A DNA stretch of 64,000 nucleotides from Candidatus Peregrinibacteria bacterium (GTDB lineage: Bacteria; Patescibacteriota; Gracilibacteria; Peribacterales; Peribacteraceae), in the NCBI GenBank assembly GCA_016196225.1, contig JACPXZ010000025.1:1-64000 (forward strand), given 5' to 3'. Each line of letters starts with the position of its first letter. Within the stretch, counting starts at the first letter, position 1. Below are positions 47,331 to 57,304 of this stretch, in pieces. The notes below the pieces were generated by a model, which worked only from the letters and a program-made list of their open reading frames with translations, was not told the DNA's origin and made no database searches. The translations under genes were made by a program, and so were the position numbers.

Positions 47331-49115
47331 CTACTTCACATGGACCACTCCTGTTGCCCACGGACTTAAGTGATCGTGAAAGGTCCAATCACCGGGTTCG
47401 GTAAACGTGAACGAGAAGGTTTGGCTCCGTTGCAACGGGCGCTTGGCATCGAAGACGGGAAGGAGTTCGTGGGTTGGGTGCACATCCGAGGCCGGCCAAA
47501 AGAGTTCTTCCGTTTCATTAATCCAGGTCACGGTTTCGCCTGCACTGATAGTCACTTTGGTGGGATCGAAGGACTGTCCGGTGAGACGAATAAGGACAGT
47601 GCCGATGAGAGCACGAGAAGAGGTTTGGGCGGAAGCGGCCGAAGGTCCTGAGCCTGCCGAATGGGATGATGCGGGGGGAGGCATGGATGGTCCGAGGGAG
47701 GGGAGTTCCAGTGGTGGGGGGGGCGTGTTTGAAAAGAAACGCAGTGGCCACGAAATGATGGCGACGAGCTTGGATAGCACTCCCGGTTTTTGTGTGGCGG
47801 CCTCGATAGCCTTTGCCTTCGCATGAACAATTTGTTCGGATTCGTCGATCGCGGCACAGGTATCCTGGAATTCTTTTGGAATAAATTGTTCGCATAGTGA
47901 ACCTATCTCTGGTTGAGGCCGTCCATGGTAATGCCATTCATTGCTGATCTTTTGATAACATGCTCGCCGATAATCTTCTTCGATCATTGAACAGAAGTCA
48001 GTCGCATTCTGAAACTGATTGTAGTTCATGGCATTGCCGATGGCGGCCATGTAACAAACGGGGAGGGTGCTTAAGGGGAATGATTGGCAGATCTTCACTG
48101 CGGTATTCATCGAAAAGGGGCCTACAAACGCATCGTCGCTCCGCGCGTTCACGATCACGGTCTGCCAGCCGGGGTTTGTGACAAATTGGGCAAGGCTCAA
48201 GATGCAGGATGGGAGGACGGACGGGTTCGCTTTAAGGCATTCTTTAGCGGCAGCGGTAATGTCGTTGCTGTGAACTTTCATAAGATTTGCCGCCTGACTC
48301 TCGTAGCATTGCCACTGATAGGTGAGGGGGATGCGACTGCAGGGGGCGAGGGGGTCATCGTCGAAAAACACACCCTCTCGTTCCAGACCCGACTGAACGG
48401 CATTGATATTTTCCATAAAGACTCCCTGCCAACACCCCTGAGCGGCTTGTTCGTGGGAGAGTGTGTCGCAGAACCGGATCGATGCGAAGGGGTCGTTTTT
48501 CATGGCCATCATGATGCCGTGACCAACCCCGTGATAGCAGTAAAATCGACTGCGCCAGCGGGGTTCAGTGGTGATCCCTTCGCAGATTTCCTCGGCGATA
48601 TCTTTTGGGGTCTTCTCCTCAGCGGTTCCAAGCGCTTGTTCAAAGTAGCCATGCTGACAGGCATAGAGGTAATCAACGGGACATTCTATAAATGCGTTTC
48701 CGTTAATGCTGTGTACTTTGGCATGGGTGCGTCCAATGATATGACCGAGTTCGTGACCGTCGGTATTCAGTCCAAAACGTGGACTTTCCATAAGAAGATC
48801 GTCGAGTGTTCGTATCCCGATAACGGGTCCTTCTTTCAGGGTTGCATGAATAATCAATGCCTGGACGCAGTCGTAACTTGGCGTGCAAAGCAGAGCAAAA
48901 CAATTGTTGCGTTCGATGGGTGTAGAGAGAGTTAAACAGCTCTGAATGGAGGCGGAAAGTGAGGGAAGAGTGACAGGAACCTTTCGAACAATATCGAGTT
49001 GGATATCGGGATGGTCCTCCCCAGCATGCGCCAAGAGGGTTACGGGGAGAAGTAGGGCGATGAGCAGTACTTGAGTCACAGGAGCACAGTACTGAAGGGG
49101 TATGGGGATTTGCAA
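47331..49115 (-). CDS. exported Cys/His-rich protein with C-terminal cupredoxin-like domain
   Basis: Signal peptide; CQHGYFEQAL, CYHGVGHGIMMA, CWQGVFMEN; C-terminal SFDPTKVTISAGETVTWIN...FHDHLSPWATGVVHVK. Confidence 0.78.
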   Translation of the reverse strand: MQIPIPLQYCAPVTQVLLIALLLPVTLLAHAGEDHPDIQLDIVRKVPVTLPSLSASIQSCLTLSTPIERNNCFALLCTPSYDCVQALIIHATLKEGPVIGIRTLDDLLMESPRFGLNTDGHELGHIIGRTHAKVHSINGNAFIECPVDYLYACQHGYFEQALGTAEEKTPKDIAEEICEGITTEPRWRSRFYCYHGVGHGIMMAMKNDPFASIRFCDTLSHEQAAQGCWQGVFMENINAVQSGLEREGVFFDDDPLAPCSRIPLTYQWQCYESQAANLMKVHSNDITAAAKECLKANPSVLPSCILSLAQFVTNPGWQTVIVNARSDDAFVGPFSMNTAVKICQSFPLSTLPVCYMAAIGNAMNYNQFQNATDFCSMIEEDYRRACYQKISNEWHYHGRPQPEIGSLCEQFIPKEFQDTCAAIDESEQIVHAKAKAIEAATQKPGVLSKLVAIISWPLRFFSNTPPPPLELPSLGPSMPPPASSHSAGSGPSAASAQTSSRALIGTVLIRLTGQSFDPTKVTISAGETVTWINETEELFWPASDVHPTHELLPVFDAKRPLQRSQTFSFTFTEPGDWTFHDHLSPWATGVVHVK

Positions 49116-49198
49116 GATTGATTATTTTATGGTTTGGCGGATGGTCTGATAGTGGGATTCTGTGTTTCTCTTTGCTATAATAGAATGGATACATACCT

Positions 49199-49840
49199 AT
49201 GAAGCTTTTTCTTGATACTGCCAACGTTGAGCATGTCGCCGAAGTGGCTGCGTGGGGCGTGCTCGATGGGGTGACGACTAATCCATCGCTGGTAGCGAAA
49301 GAAGGCCATGATTTCAAAGAGACCGTATTAAACATGTGTAAGCTCGTTCCGTGTGTCTCCGCGCAAGTTACGGCAACCGAAAGCGCAGGGATGAAAAAGC
49401 AGGCGGATGAATACTCGGGTTGGCACAAACATGTCGTGGTGAAGGTCCCGATGACGACGGAGGGATTAAAGACGCTCAAGTACTGTCGGAGTGCGGGGAT
49501 TAAGACGAATACGACGCTCGTATTTTCTGCGGCTCAGGCAATTCTCGCAGCCAAAGCAGGGGCGAATATCATTTCTCCGTTTATCGGACGTCTCGATGAT
49601 GTGGGAGAGGATGGGATGGGGCTTATCAAAGAGATTATGGAGATCTGGAGCCATTACCATTTTGATACCGAAGTGCTGGTTGCGTCCACCCGGCATCCGC
49701 GGCATATCGTCGATGCGGCTGCGCTGGGGGCACATATTTGTACGATTCCTTATGATGTTTTTACCAAACTTTCCAAACATCCATTAACGGATATCGGACT
49801 CAAGAAGTTTTTGGATGATTGGGAGAAGGTAAAGAAGTAA
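49199..49840 (+). CDS. tal: transaldolase (small FSA/TalC type)
   Basis: MKLFLDTANVEHVAEVAAWGVLDGVTTNPSLVAKEG...VKVPMTTEGLKTLK. Confidence 0.96.
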   Translation: MKLFLDTANVEHVAEVAAWGVLDGVTTNPSLVAKEGHDFKETVLNMCKLVPCVSAQVTATESAGMKKQADEYSGWHKHVVVKVPMTTEGLKTLKYCRSAGIKTNTTLVFSAAQAILAAKAGANIISPFIGRLDDVGEDGMGLIKEIMEIWSHYHFDTEVLVASTRHPRHIVDAAALGAHICTIPYDVFTKLSKHPLTDIGLKKFLDDWEKVKK

Positions 49841-49842
49841 TT

Positions 49843-51252
49843 ATGGAACACTCGATCGGTGTCATCGGCTTGGGGGTTATGGGTTCTGCACTGGCCCGCA
49901 ATGCTGCACGCAACGGGGCATTTACCGTGGTGTATAACCGTACGACATCGAAGGTTGATGAATTTATGGAAAGCTGCGGCAAGGAGGGGACGATCGTTGG
50001 TCGAAAGAGTTACGAAGAGTTTGTTGCGGAACTCCCGACCCCGCGCGCGATCGTGATCATGGTTGAAGCAGGGTCTGCGGTCGATGCGGTGATGACCGAT
50101 CTTCTCCCACTCCTCCAAAAAAGGGACATCCTTATCGATGGGGGGAATAGTCATTACCGTGACACGCAGCGTCGGGAAAAGGAATGTGCCGAGCACGGGG
50201 TCCGATATTTGGGGATGGGCGTGAGTGGGGGGGAGAAGGGGGCTCTTGAGGGACCGAGTATGATGCTCGGCGGAGATGCTGCCGCGTATAAAGAAATCGA
50301 ACCTCTATTACAAAAAATGGCTGCTGATGATGGTGTGAATGGGAAATGTGTGGCCTATCTTGGGACGGGCGGCGTCGGGCACTTTGTGAAGATGGCGCAT
50401 AACGGGATCGAGTACGCGCTTATGCAGATCATTGCGGAGGGATATGATTATCTGAAAATATTAGGGAAATTTACCAACGTACAACTTGCGGAGACATTCG
50501 AAGCCTGGAATGGAACGGAGGAAATGAAAGGGTTTTTGATCGAGATTACGGGAACGATTTTCCGCAAAAAAGATGACAGTGGGAAGTCCGACTTGATCGA
50601 TTTTATTGCCGATCGGGCAAAAACCAAGGGGACAGGACGATGGACGGTCGAAGCGGCGCTCTCATACGGAGTCCCTGCCCCAACTATCGCAGCGGGACTG
50701 CAGGCGCGGATACTTTCAGGTGGAGAATTACATGCGAGACTTCAAGGAAAACTCCCAGAGCATCTCGATACATCTGAGCCAGTGGCACCGCCTCTCAAAA
50801 CGAGGTCATATATGCGGTCCGCATGCGAACTCTCGATGATCCTCGCGTATCTGCAGGGATTCGAACTTTTGCGGGTGGCGAGTATCGAGGAAAAATGGAA
50901 TTTGAACTTGAGTGAAGTTGCACGGATCTGGCGGGGCGGGTGCATCATCCGGTCGGCGATGCTCGCAAAGTTTCAGGAGATGTTTGCGTCACGTGATCCA
51001 TGGACGAGTGCGGGGTGGCAGGTGCTCAAGTCCCGTTTTGAAGGGGAACGGCAATTTGATTGGCGGCACATTGTGGACCTGGCCACCAGCCGCGGAGTTC
51101 CGGCGCCCGCGATTACTTCCGCACTTGCATACTACGACGCGCTTCGCAAAGAACGTCTCCCGCAAAATCTGACGCAGGCGCAGCGGGATTTTTTCGGGGC
51201 ACACCTGTACGAACGCATGGATAAAAAAGGAGAGTTCCATACGGAGTGGTGA
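49843..51252 (+). CDS. gnd: 6-phosphogluconate dehydrogenase
   Basis: IGVIGLGVMGSALARNAARNG, DGGNSHYRDTQRRE, GVSGGEKGALEGPSMM, VKMAHNGIEYALMQ. Confidence 0.97.
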   Translation: MEHSIGVIGLGVMGSALARNAARNGAFTVVYNRTTSKVDEFMESCGKEGTIVGRKSYEEFVAELPTPRAIVIMVEAGSAVDAVMTDLLPLLQKRDILIDGGNSHYRDTQRREKECAEHGVRYLGMGVSGGEKGALEGPSMMLGGDAAAYKEIEPLLQKMAADDGVNGKCVAYLGTGGVGHFVKMAHNGIEYALMQIIAEGYDYLKILGKFTNVQLAETFEAWNGTEEMKGFLIEITGTIFRKKDDSGKSDLIDFIADRAKTKGTGRWTVEAALSYGVPAPTIAAGLQARILSGGELHARLQGKLPEHLDTSEPVAPPLKTRSYMRSACELSMILAYLQGFELLRVASIEEKWNLNLSEVARIWRGGCIIRSAMLAKFQEMFASRDPWTSAGWQVLKSRFEGERQFDWRHIVDLATSRGVPAPAITSALAYYDALRKERLPQNLTQAQRDFFGAHLYERMDKKGEFHTEW

Positions 51253-53747
51253 CATCGTATACTGAACAGGTGGATGGTTTGAACGAAACAGATATTCAGC
51301 GGTTACGTTCGCAGTATGGATTTAACGAACTCCCGGAGAAGCAGCGATCACTCTTCGCGCTCTTCCTCCGGCAGTTCTGTGACATTCTTGTTTATATTCT
51401 TTTGGGCGCGCTCGCACTGTCGGTCTTGATGCCATTTGTCGAATCAGAACCGATAACGATACGGAGTTTTTTGGATGCGGGAGTTATTTTGACAATTTTG
51501 ATTCTCAATGCGTGTTTGGGGTTTACACAGGATTACAAAGCGGAACAAGCAATTGCACTTCTCAAAAAACTTACCGCATCTCGCTGCACCGTGCGTCGCG
51601 GTGGGGAGATCAGGATCATCCCATCACGGGAAATTCTTCCGGGAGATCTCGTGTTTATCGAGACGGGAGACCGGATATCGGCAGATGGACACCTTCAACA
51701 GGAATCGCATCTTGAGATGAACGAATCGAGTCTGACTGGAGAAAGTATTCCCAGCGAAAAAACCGTCGATCCAACCGCGCGCGATCTTCCCATTGCCGAA
51801 CAAAAAAACATGGTCTTTGCTGGGACATTTGTCACGCGCGGGTCGGGGGAGTACAGGGTGAGTGCTATCGGGACTGAAACACAGATTGGGAAGATCGCAC
51901 AGATGGTTGCAGAAACTGAAGAACCCGAAACCCCATTGGAAGTTCGATTGAGGAGGTTGAGTCTTCTGATTGGTAAGGTGGTGTTGGGATTATGTGGATT
52001 GGTGATCGGGGCGGGGGTCCTGCACGGATTTTCGTTTTTGGAGATTCTTTTGGTCGGTGTAAGCCTTGCGGTATCGGCGGTTCCGGAAGGGCTGCCGGCG
52101 GTCGTGACCGTGTGTATGGCGATCGGCGTACGGCGGATGGCGCGTAAACATGCATTGGTACGCCGGCTTGAGGCACTGGAGGCATTGGGGAACGTGACGG
52201 TGATTTGTGCGGATAAGACCGGGACAATGACGCAGAACCGGATGAAGGTGGTAGAAACGTTTGTCATTACAAAAGATGAAAACAATTTTCTTACATTAAT
52301 TGCGGCGTCGTGCAATCGGGCGCAGTTGCCGGATATAGGGGATCCAACGGAGATTGGACTTTTGGAATATGCCAAAGATAAAGGCCTGGAACGTTTGAAC
52401 ATTGATCAGGAAATAGTGCCGTTTACATCGGAAGAAAAGTATATGAAGACGCGGCACCGTTCGACGGGGCTCACGGCAAGTGGTGAACAGATATTTTTGA
52501 AAGGAGCACCGGAGAAAATTCTTTCGTTGGCAGTAAGCAGTAAGCAGGAGGCCGAAAGCATTTTTCAAAAAAATGAGGAAATGGCGAGGAAGGGTCTGCG
52601 GGTGCTTGCGTTTGCAATCGAAGAACAGGGAAAGATTCGCATTATCGGTCTCATCGGGATGGAAGATCCTCCGAGAGAGGGGGTGAAGGAAGCTATTGCA
52701 CAAGCCGAGCGAGCGGGTATCCGAACACTGATGATCACAGGGGACCACAGAGATACCGCTCGTGCCATAGCCTTGCAAGTAGGTTTAAAGGGAGAAGCTC
52801 TGCAAGGAGTGGATTTGGATACATTCGACGATGCAGAATTATGTTTACGTGTGAAGAATATATCGATCTTTGCTCGCGTTTCTCCGATGCATAAAATGAA
52901 AATTCTCAAGGCCCTCCAGTGCGAAGGACATGTTGTGGCCATGACGGGAGATGGTGTGAATGATGCACCGGCCCTGAAGAGTGCGCACGTCGGGATCGCG
53001 ATGGGGGCCAGCGGGACGGACATAGCGCGCGAGGCCGCAAGTATTGTACTCTCGGATGATCACTATGCGACGATTGTGGCGGCGGTACAGGAAGGACGCC
53101 GGATCTACGATAATATTCGGAAGTTTGTGCTGTTTCTTCTGCGGTCGAACTTCGATGAAATCCTATTCATTATGGCCACGATCGTTGTTGGCATGCCTCT
53201 TCCTTATTTGCCGCTCCATATCCTATGGATTAATCTTATGACGGATGGCCTCCCGGCGTTGGCACTTGGACTAGAAAAAGCAGAGCCGGATATCATGGAT
53301 CGACCTCCGCGCAAGCCATCGGAAGATATTTTGACGGGGCAGTGGTGGTTACTCATCATGGCGGTTCTCTTAAGTTTTTCGGTTGCTATGGGTTTATATA
53401 CATGGGAACTGCGTCGCGGAATCGCCATAGAACAAGCGCGCGCGGCGGTTCTGACACTTGCGGTGTTCTTCGAGTTGTTCATGGCTTTTTCTGTGCGCAG
53501 CAGTAAGCCGATTTTTTCGGTGGGATTCTTTAGTAATCGCTGGTTGCTGGGTGCGGTAGCCGTTCCCTTTGCTCTCCAATTGTTGCTTATTTTTACACCC
53601 TTGCGTGATGTATTTCATCTGGCTCCGATAACACTCCTGGAGTGGGGGATGGTATTTATCCTTGCTACTTCGGGTTTTGTCTTGTTTGAACTCTTGAAAG
53701 TCATTCCATTTAAGCGATCATATATTCATGACGGATCGAGTACATAA
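51246..53747 (+). CDS. P-type cation-transporting ATPase (Ca2+-ATPase-like, GTG start)
   Basis: ESSLTGES, CADKTGTMTQNRM, MTGDGVNDAPALKSAHVGIAMG. Confidence 0.96.
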   Translation: MVTSYTEQVDGLNETDIQRLRSQYGFNELPEKQRSLFALFLRQFCDILVYILLGALALSVLMPFVESEPITIRSFLDAGVILTILILNACLGFTQDYKAEQAIALLKKLTASRCTVRRGGEIRIIPSREILPGDLVFIETGDRISADGHLQQESHLEMNESSLTGESIPSEKTVDPTARDLPIAEQKNMVFAGTFVTRGSGEYRVSAIGTETQIGKIAQMVAETEEPETPLEVRLRRLSLLIGKVVLGLCGLVIGAGVLHGFSFLEILLVGVSLAVSAVPEGLPAVVTVCMAIGVRRMARKHALVRRLEALEALGNVTVICADKTGTMTQNRMKVVETFVITKDENNFLTLIAASCNRAQLPDIGDPTEIGLLEYAKDKGLERLNIDQEIVPFTSEEKYMKTRHRSTGLTASGEQIFLKGAPEKILSLAVSSKQEAESIFQKNEEMARKGLRVLAFAIEEQGKIRIIGLIGMEDPPREGVKEAIAQAERAGIRTLMITGDHRDTARAIALQVGLKGEALQGVDLDTFDDAELCLRVKNISIFARVSPMHKMKILKALQCEGHVVAMTGDGVNDAPALKSAHVGIAMGASGTDIAREAASIVLSDDHYATIVAAVQEGRRIYDNIRKFVLFLLRSNFDEILFIMATIVVGMPLPYLPLHILWINLMTDGLPALALGLEKAEPDIMDRPPRKPSEDILTGQWWLLIMAVLLSFSVAMGLYTWELRRGIAIEQARAAVLTLAVFFELFMAFSVRSSKPIFSVGFFSNRWLLGAVAVPFALQLLLIFTPLRDVFHLAPITLLEWGMVFILATSGFVLFELLKVIPFKRSYIHDGSST
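52530..52547. repeat. heptamer repeat (GCAGTAA)x2.6 within P-type ATPase
   Basis: gcagtaagcagtaagcag. Confidence 0.85.
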
Positions 53748-54855
53748 CATACGCGTCCTCTCGCTTGTGGGGCTGCCGTTTATTGCGGGGCTGATCGCAA
53801 TCGTCTTTTTGTGGGGCCGTTATGTTTTTTGGACAGATATTGTGCTGATGTTTGGGGGATATGTTCTTACCACAATGGGGGTTTGTATTGGATACCATAG
53901 GATGCTTACTCATAAAGGATTTGAGGCGCCTGCATGGTTACGGTGGATTCTTCTCACCTTAGGAGCCATGGCACCGGAGGCCCCTCCGGACATTTGGGCG
54001 GCGACGCATATTGTGCATCACGCGCACTCAGACGAAGAAGGAGATCCGCATAGTCCGATCGAAGGATTTTGGCATGCGCATATCGGATGGCTTTTCAAAC
54101 AGAATAATTTTGCAGATCCCAAAGAGGTGGCGCCGCATCTTCTCGAAGATCCGGTGGTCGTTTGGGTGAGTAAGTGGACGCAGGTATTGATTTTTCTGTC
54201 CTTCCTGATCCCGTTTGTTATTGGAGGATGGACGGGACTCATCTGGGGAGGAGGCGTAAGAGCGTTCCTGACGACGCATGTGACATGGAGCGTGAATTCC
54301 ATCTGTCACCTGTTTGGCAAGCGTCCGTATAACACAACTGATGGAAGCCGTAATAACTGGTTGATTGGACTCCTCGGGTTTGGTGAGGGGTGGCACAACA
54401 ACCATCACGCGTTCCCGGAGAATGCGTTCCATGGAATGCATTGGTGGCAAGTGGACCTGTCGGGTTGGACTATTCGTATCTGGGAGTTATTGGGGATTGT
54501 CCGTAATGTCCGGCGTGTGACGCCGCAGGCCCTTGCATCCTTTGCGACGTACGCAGAGCATCGGGAAGCGAGCATTGCAGAAATGAAGACAGCGCTTGGT
54601 GCGGCGATTGTCCATGCGGAGGAAGAAGCGTGTGCGATATTTGCGCGGACGATTGAGCAATCGGTGTCGTCGTTCGATAAAGATCAATGTCGGGAAGTGT
54701 ACGAAGCATACCTCCGGCAATTATGGAGTATTCGACAATCGGTCGAACAATCGACTCGTCTCAAAAAGAAACGACTCATGGCATATTTTCAGGAGGTGCA
54801 GAAGGGTGCAGGGAGGGTAAAAGAGGTGATGCAGCGGAAATTGGTGCGGTCGTAG
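53728..54855 (+). CDS. acyl-CoA/fatty acid desaturase family protein
   Basis: GYHRMLTHK, HIVHHAHSD, GEGWHNNHHAFPENAFHG histidine boxes. Confidence 0.95.
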   Translation: MTDRVHNIRVLSLVGLPFIAGLIAIVFLWGRYVFWTDIVLMFGGYVLTTMGVCIGYHRMLTHKGFEAPAWLRWILLTLGAMAPEAPPDIWAATHIVHHAHSDEEGDPHSPIEGFWHAHIGWLFKQNNFADPKEVAPHLLEDPVVVWVSKWTQVLIFLSFLIPFVIGGWTGLIWGGGVRAFLTTHVTWSVNSICHLFGKRPYNTTDGSRNNWLIGLLGFGEGWHNNHHAFPENAFHGMHWWQVDLSGWTIRIWELLGIVRNVRRVTPQALASFATYAEHREASIAEMKTALGAAIVHAEEEACAIFARTIEQSVSSFDKDQCREVYEAYLRQLWSIRQSVEQSTRLKKKRLMAYFQEVQKGAGRVKEVMQRKLVRS

Positions 54856-54875
54856 TGGGGAAAGAAGCGAGGCGC

Positions 54876-54952
54876 GGTGCTTTTTTTGCTTTTGGGCGAT
54901 AAGGGAATATGGGCATACGTTGTGGCTGCTTTTCCAAAAGCAAAAAAGCACC
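54876..54952. repeat. long foldback element B with conserved 38-nt core (between desaturase and subtilase)
   Basis: Arms ggtgctttttttgcttttgg / ccaaaagcaaaaaagcacc; core gcgataagggaatatgggcatacgttgtggctgctttt. Confidence 0.9.
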
Positions 54953-54989
54953 ACTTAGCTTCTCGTTGTTCCGGTATAATCTTTTCCAC

Positions 54990-57251
54990 ATGTATTACCG
55001 TTCATTTTTTGTACTTCTGGCATTCGTGTTGCCAATAACGACCCATGCCAATACCTTCACTCCACCTCTTTGGAAGGAGAATCAGGAGGTTACCGCAGTC
55101 GGGAGTGACTTGGAAGGAGATGTTCCGGTCGAGCGATTACTATGCTTTGCTCCCGACTCGTTCCCTGATGATCTCAAATGTTTTCGTCCGGATAGTCCGA
55201 GTATCAAGCAATGGATAAAGGGAACTGTTCGCTTTGTGCCGGCAGCAAATACGCCGCCGAGCGGTATCTTAAAAATTTTCATATCAGTCAACGAGGAGGC
55301 GTGCATTGACCAGGGGGCGGGAGGGAAGTATTGCGATAAAGTGAAAAAACAAAAGGAATTGAATTTTGGTCCATACAAAGCGCATCCCTATATTGTGGAA
55401 CTTGTGGAGAAGGAATCGGGGATCCGGTCATCCACCCTTGTTCGCGGAAAAACCTATGAGATCCGGGGGGTTCGTTTTGGGGATGAGATTCAGGATATTT
55501 ATGTGGGAGGTCGAAAAATTCCTCGCAGTTCCATCCTGGAGTGGTCGTACAAATCCGTGACGTTTCGCGCATCGGAAGATTTTCCGGATGGAGAGAATAT
55601 TCAGGTGAATAATGGCGTTGCCCGAAGCAATGCCTATCCGATCACCATTATAGATAACGTATCGGACGATCCTTTTTCACATTTACAATTGCATCTCTTG
55701 TTTCATAAGGTGATTGATGCGTGGAAAGTCTCGAAGGGGGAGGGGGTAGTCGTTGCGATTATTGATTCCGGTATCGATACGAATCATCGGGAGTTTGCCG
55801 GACGCATTTGGGAGAACGCCAGAGAGATACGGGGGAATCAAAAAGACGATGATGGAAATGGGTACGTCGATGATATCAATGGATGGAATTTTGTATCGGA
55901 TTCTGCAGAGCTGACTCCGCTCTCTCAGCACGGAACGGCCGTTGCAGGCGTCGTGGGAGCCGCGGCAAATAACACCATCGGCGTTGCCGGTATTGCACCG
56001 GACGCCGTTCTTATGTCACTGATTGTCAGTGGCCCGGATGGTCGGATTAAAGGAGAGGCCGTCTCTAAAGCGATTCGATATGCGGTCGATCATGGGGCCA
56101 ATATTATCAATTTGAGCATGGGGGGACCGGGGTTTACTACGGATTTTACGTCCGCGTTTACGGCGGATATTCGATATGCGGCAAGTCACAATGTTCTTAC
56201 CGTCATTGCCGCCGGGAATGGAGATATTGCCGGACAGAGTATCGGCGATGCCCATGGAGTGAATCTGGACCAAAATCCCAAGTCCCCGGTCTGTAATCGT
56301 GATGATCCGCGATGGTCTATCGGAGTAGCGGCGTTGAATCCGACTGGACTCAAGTCGTCCTTCTCGGATTTTGGGTCGGATTGTATCGATCTTGCGGCCA
56401 TTGGAGAGAATGTGGTGACCACAACATTCTATGCCGATAACCCAGATCGGGTGGAGTATGTATCTGCCAACGGGACATCATTTGCGGCGCCGATGGTGTC
56501 GGGAATCGCAGCACTGGTTTGGTCCATGAATCCCAAACTTGCAGCATGGCAGGTGCGCGATATTCTTATTTCCAGTGGAGATCGTCTGCCGGATGCAACA
56601 ATCGGGCGCAAAGTAAACGCGGTGGCCGCGGTGGACCGCGCGAAGAAGACACAGCCGCAGGAACCGTTAAAGATTTCGTCCTTCGAGACGCCTCCAGCCG
56701 TCGCTCCACGAGCTATGGCCGGCAAGCAGGATGACACTGTTATTTTTCCCGATGTCTCTGCGGATTATCCCCATGCTCCTGCGATTGCTTGGGCAAAAGA
56801 ATCGGGTGTCGTACAGGGATATCCGGATGGGTATTTTCGTCCAAGGCGGAGTGTGAATCGGGCGGAATTTTTGAAGATCCTGATGGAAAGTCAGGGGATT
56901 GATGTTTCAAACGAGATCGATTCAACGGGTTTTCCGGATATCGATGAGTCGGCATGGTATGCCCCGTATCTCCGATATGCCAAGCGCATGGGGATCATTG
57001 AAGGATATCCGGATGGATTCTTCCGCCCGGACCAAACGGTAAACGCGGCCGAGGCGCTGAAGATGGCATATCGCACGCTTGGAATCGAAACGATCGATAC
57101 GGGAGGGGAGTGGTATCAACGCTATCGCGTCCACGCGGAATATAACGATGTTCTTTTTGATACGGAGATGCGGATGGATCTTGGAATGGCACGGGAAGAT
57201 ACAGTGTGGGTGATGTGGAGGTTAATTACGGATGTTCTGATTCGACAGTGA
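54990..57251 (+). CDS. subtilisin-like (S8) serine protease with IPT/TIG-like and SLH domains
   Basis: Signal peptide; AIIDSGIDTNH, HGTAVAGVV, NGTSFAAPMVSG; SLH repeats VVQGYPDGYFRPRRSVNRAEFLK and IIEGYPDGFFRPDQTVNAAEALK. Confidence 0.95.
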   Translation: MYYRSFFVLLAFVLPITTHANTFTPPLWKENQEVTAVGSDLEGDVPVERLLCFAPDSFPDDLKCFRPDSPSIKQWIKGTVRFVPAANTPPSGILKIFISVNEEACIDQGAGGKYCDKVKKQKELNFGPYKAHPYIVELVEKESGIRSSTLVRGKTYEIRGVRFGDEIQDIYVGGRKIPRSSILEWSYKSVTFRASEDFPDGENIQVNNGVARSNAYPITIIDNVSDDPFSHLQLHLLFHKVIDAWKVSKGEGVVVAIIDSGIDTNHREFAGRIWENAREIRGNQKDDDGNGYVDDINGWNFVSDSAELTPLSQHGTAVAGVVGAAANNTIGVAGIAPDAVLMSLIVSGPDGRIKGEAVSKAIRYAVDHGANIINLSMGGPGFTTDFTSAFTADIRYAASHNVLTVIAAGNGDIAGQSIGDAHGVNLDQNPKSPVCNRDDPRWSIGVAALNPTGLKSSFSDFGSDCIDLAAIGENVVTTTFYADNPDRVEYVSANGTSFAAPMVSGIAALVWSMNPKLAAWQVRDILISSGDRLPDATIGRKVNAVAAVDRAKKTQPQEPLKISSFETPPAVAPRAMAGKQDDTVIFPDVSADYPHAPAIAWAKESGVVQGYPDGYFRPRRSVNRAEFLKILMESQGIDVSNEIDSTGFPDIDESAWYAPYLRYAKRMGIIEGYPDGFFRPDQTVNAAEALKMAYRTLGIETIDTGGEWYQRYRVHAEYNDVLFDTEMRMDLGMAREDTVWVMWRLITDVLIRQ

Positions 57252-57304
57252 AAAACATTACTTGTCATCCTGCTTGCCGGCCAAAGCCTTGGCGACGGCT
57301 GGAG

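Noticed and set aside
48084-48935. 283-aa plus-strand ORF
   Set aside because: Antisense to the exported cupredoxin protein, which has a signal peptide and domain structure; no recognisable domain in the antisense ORF.
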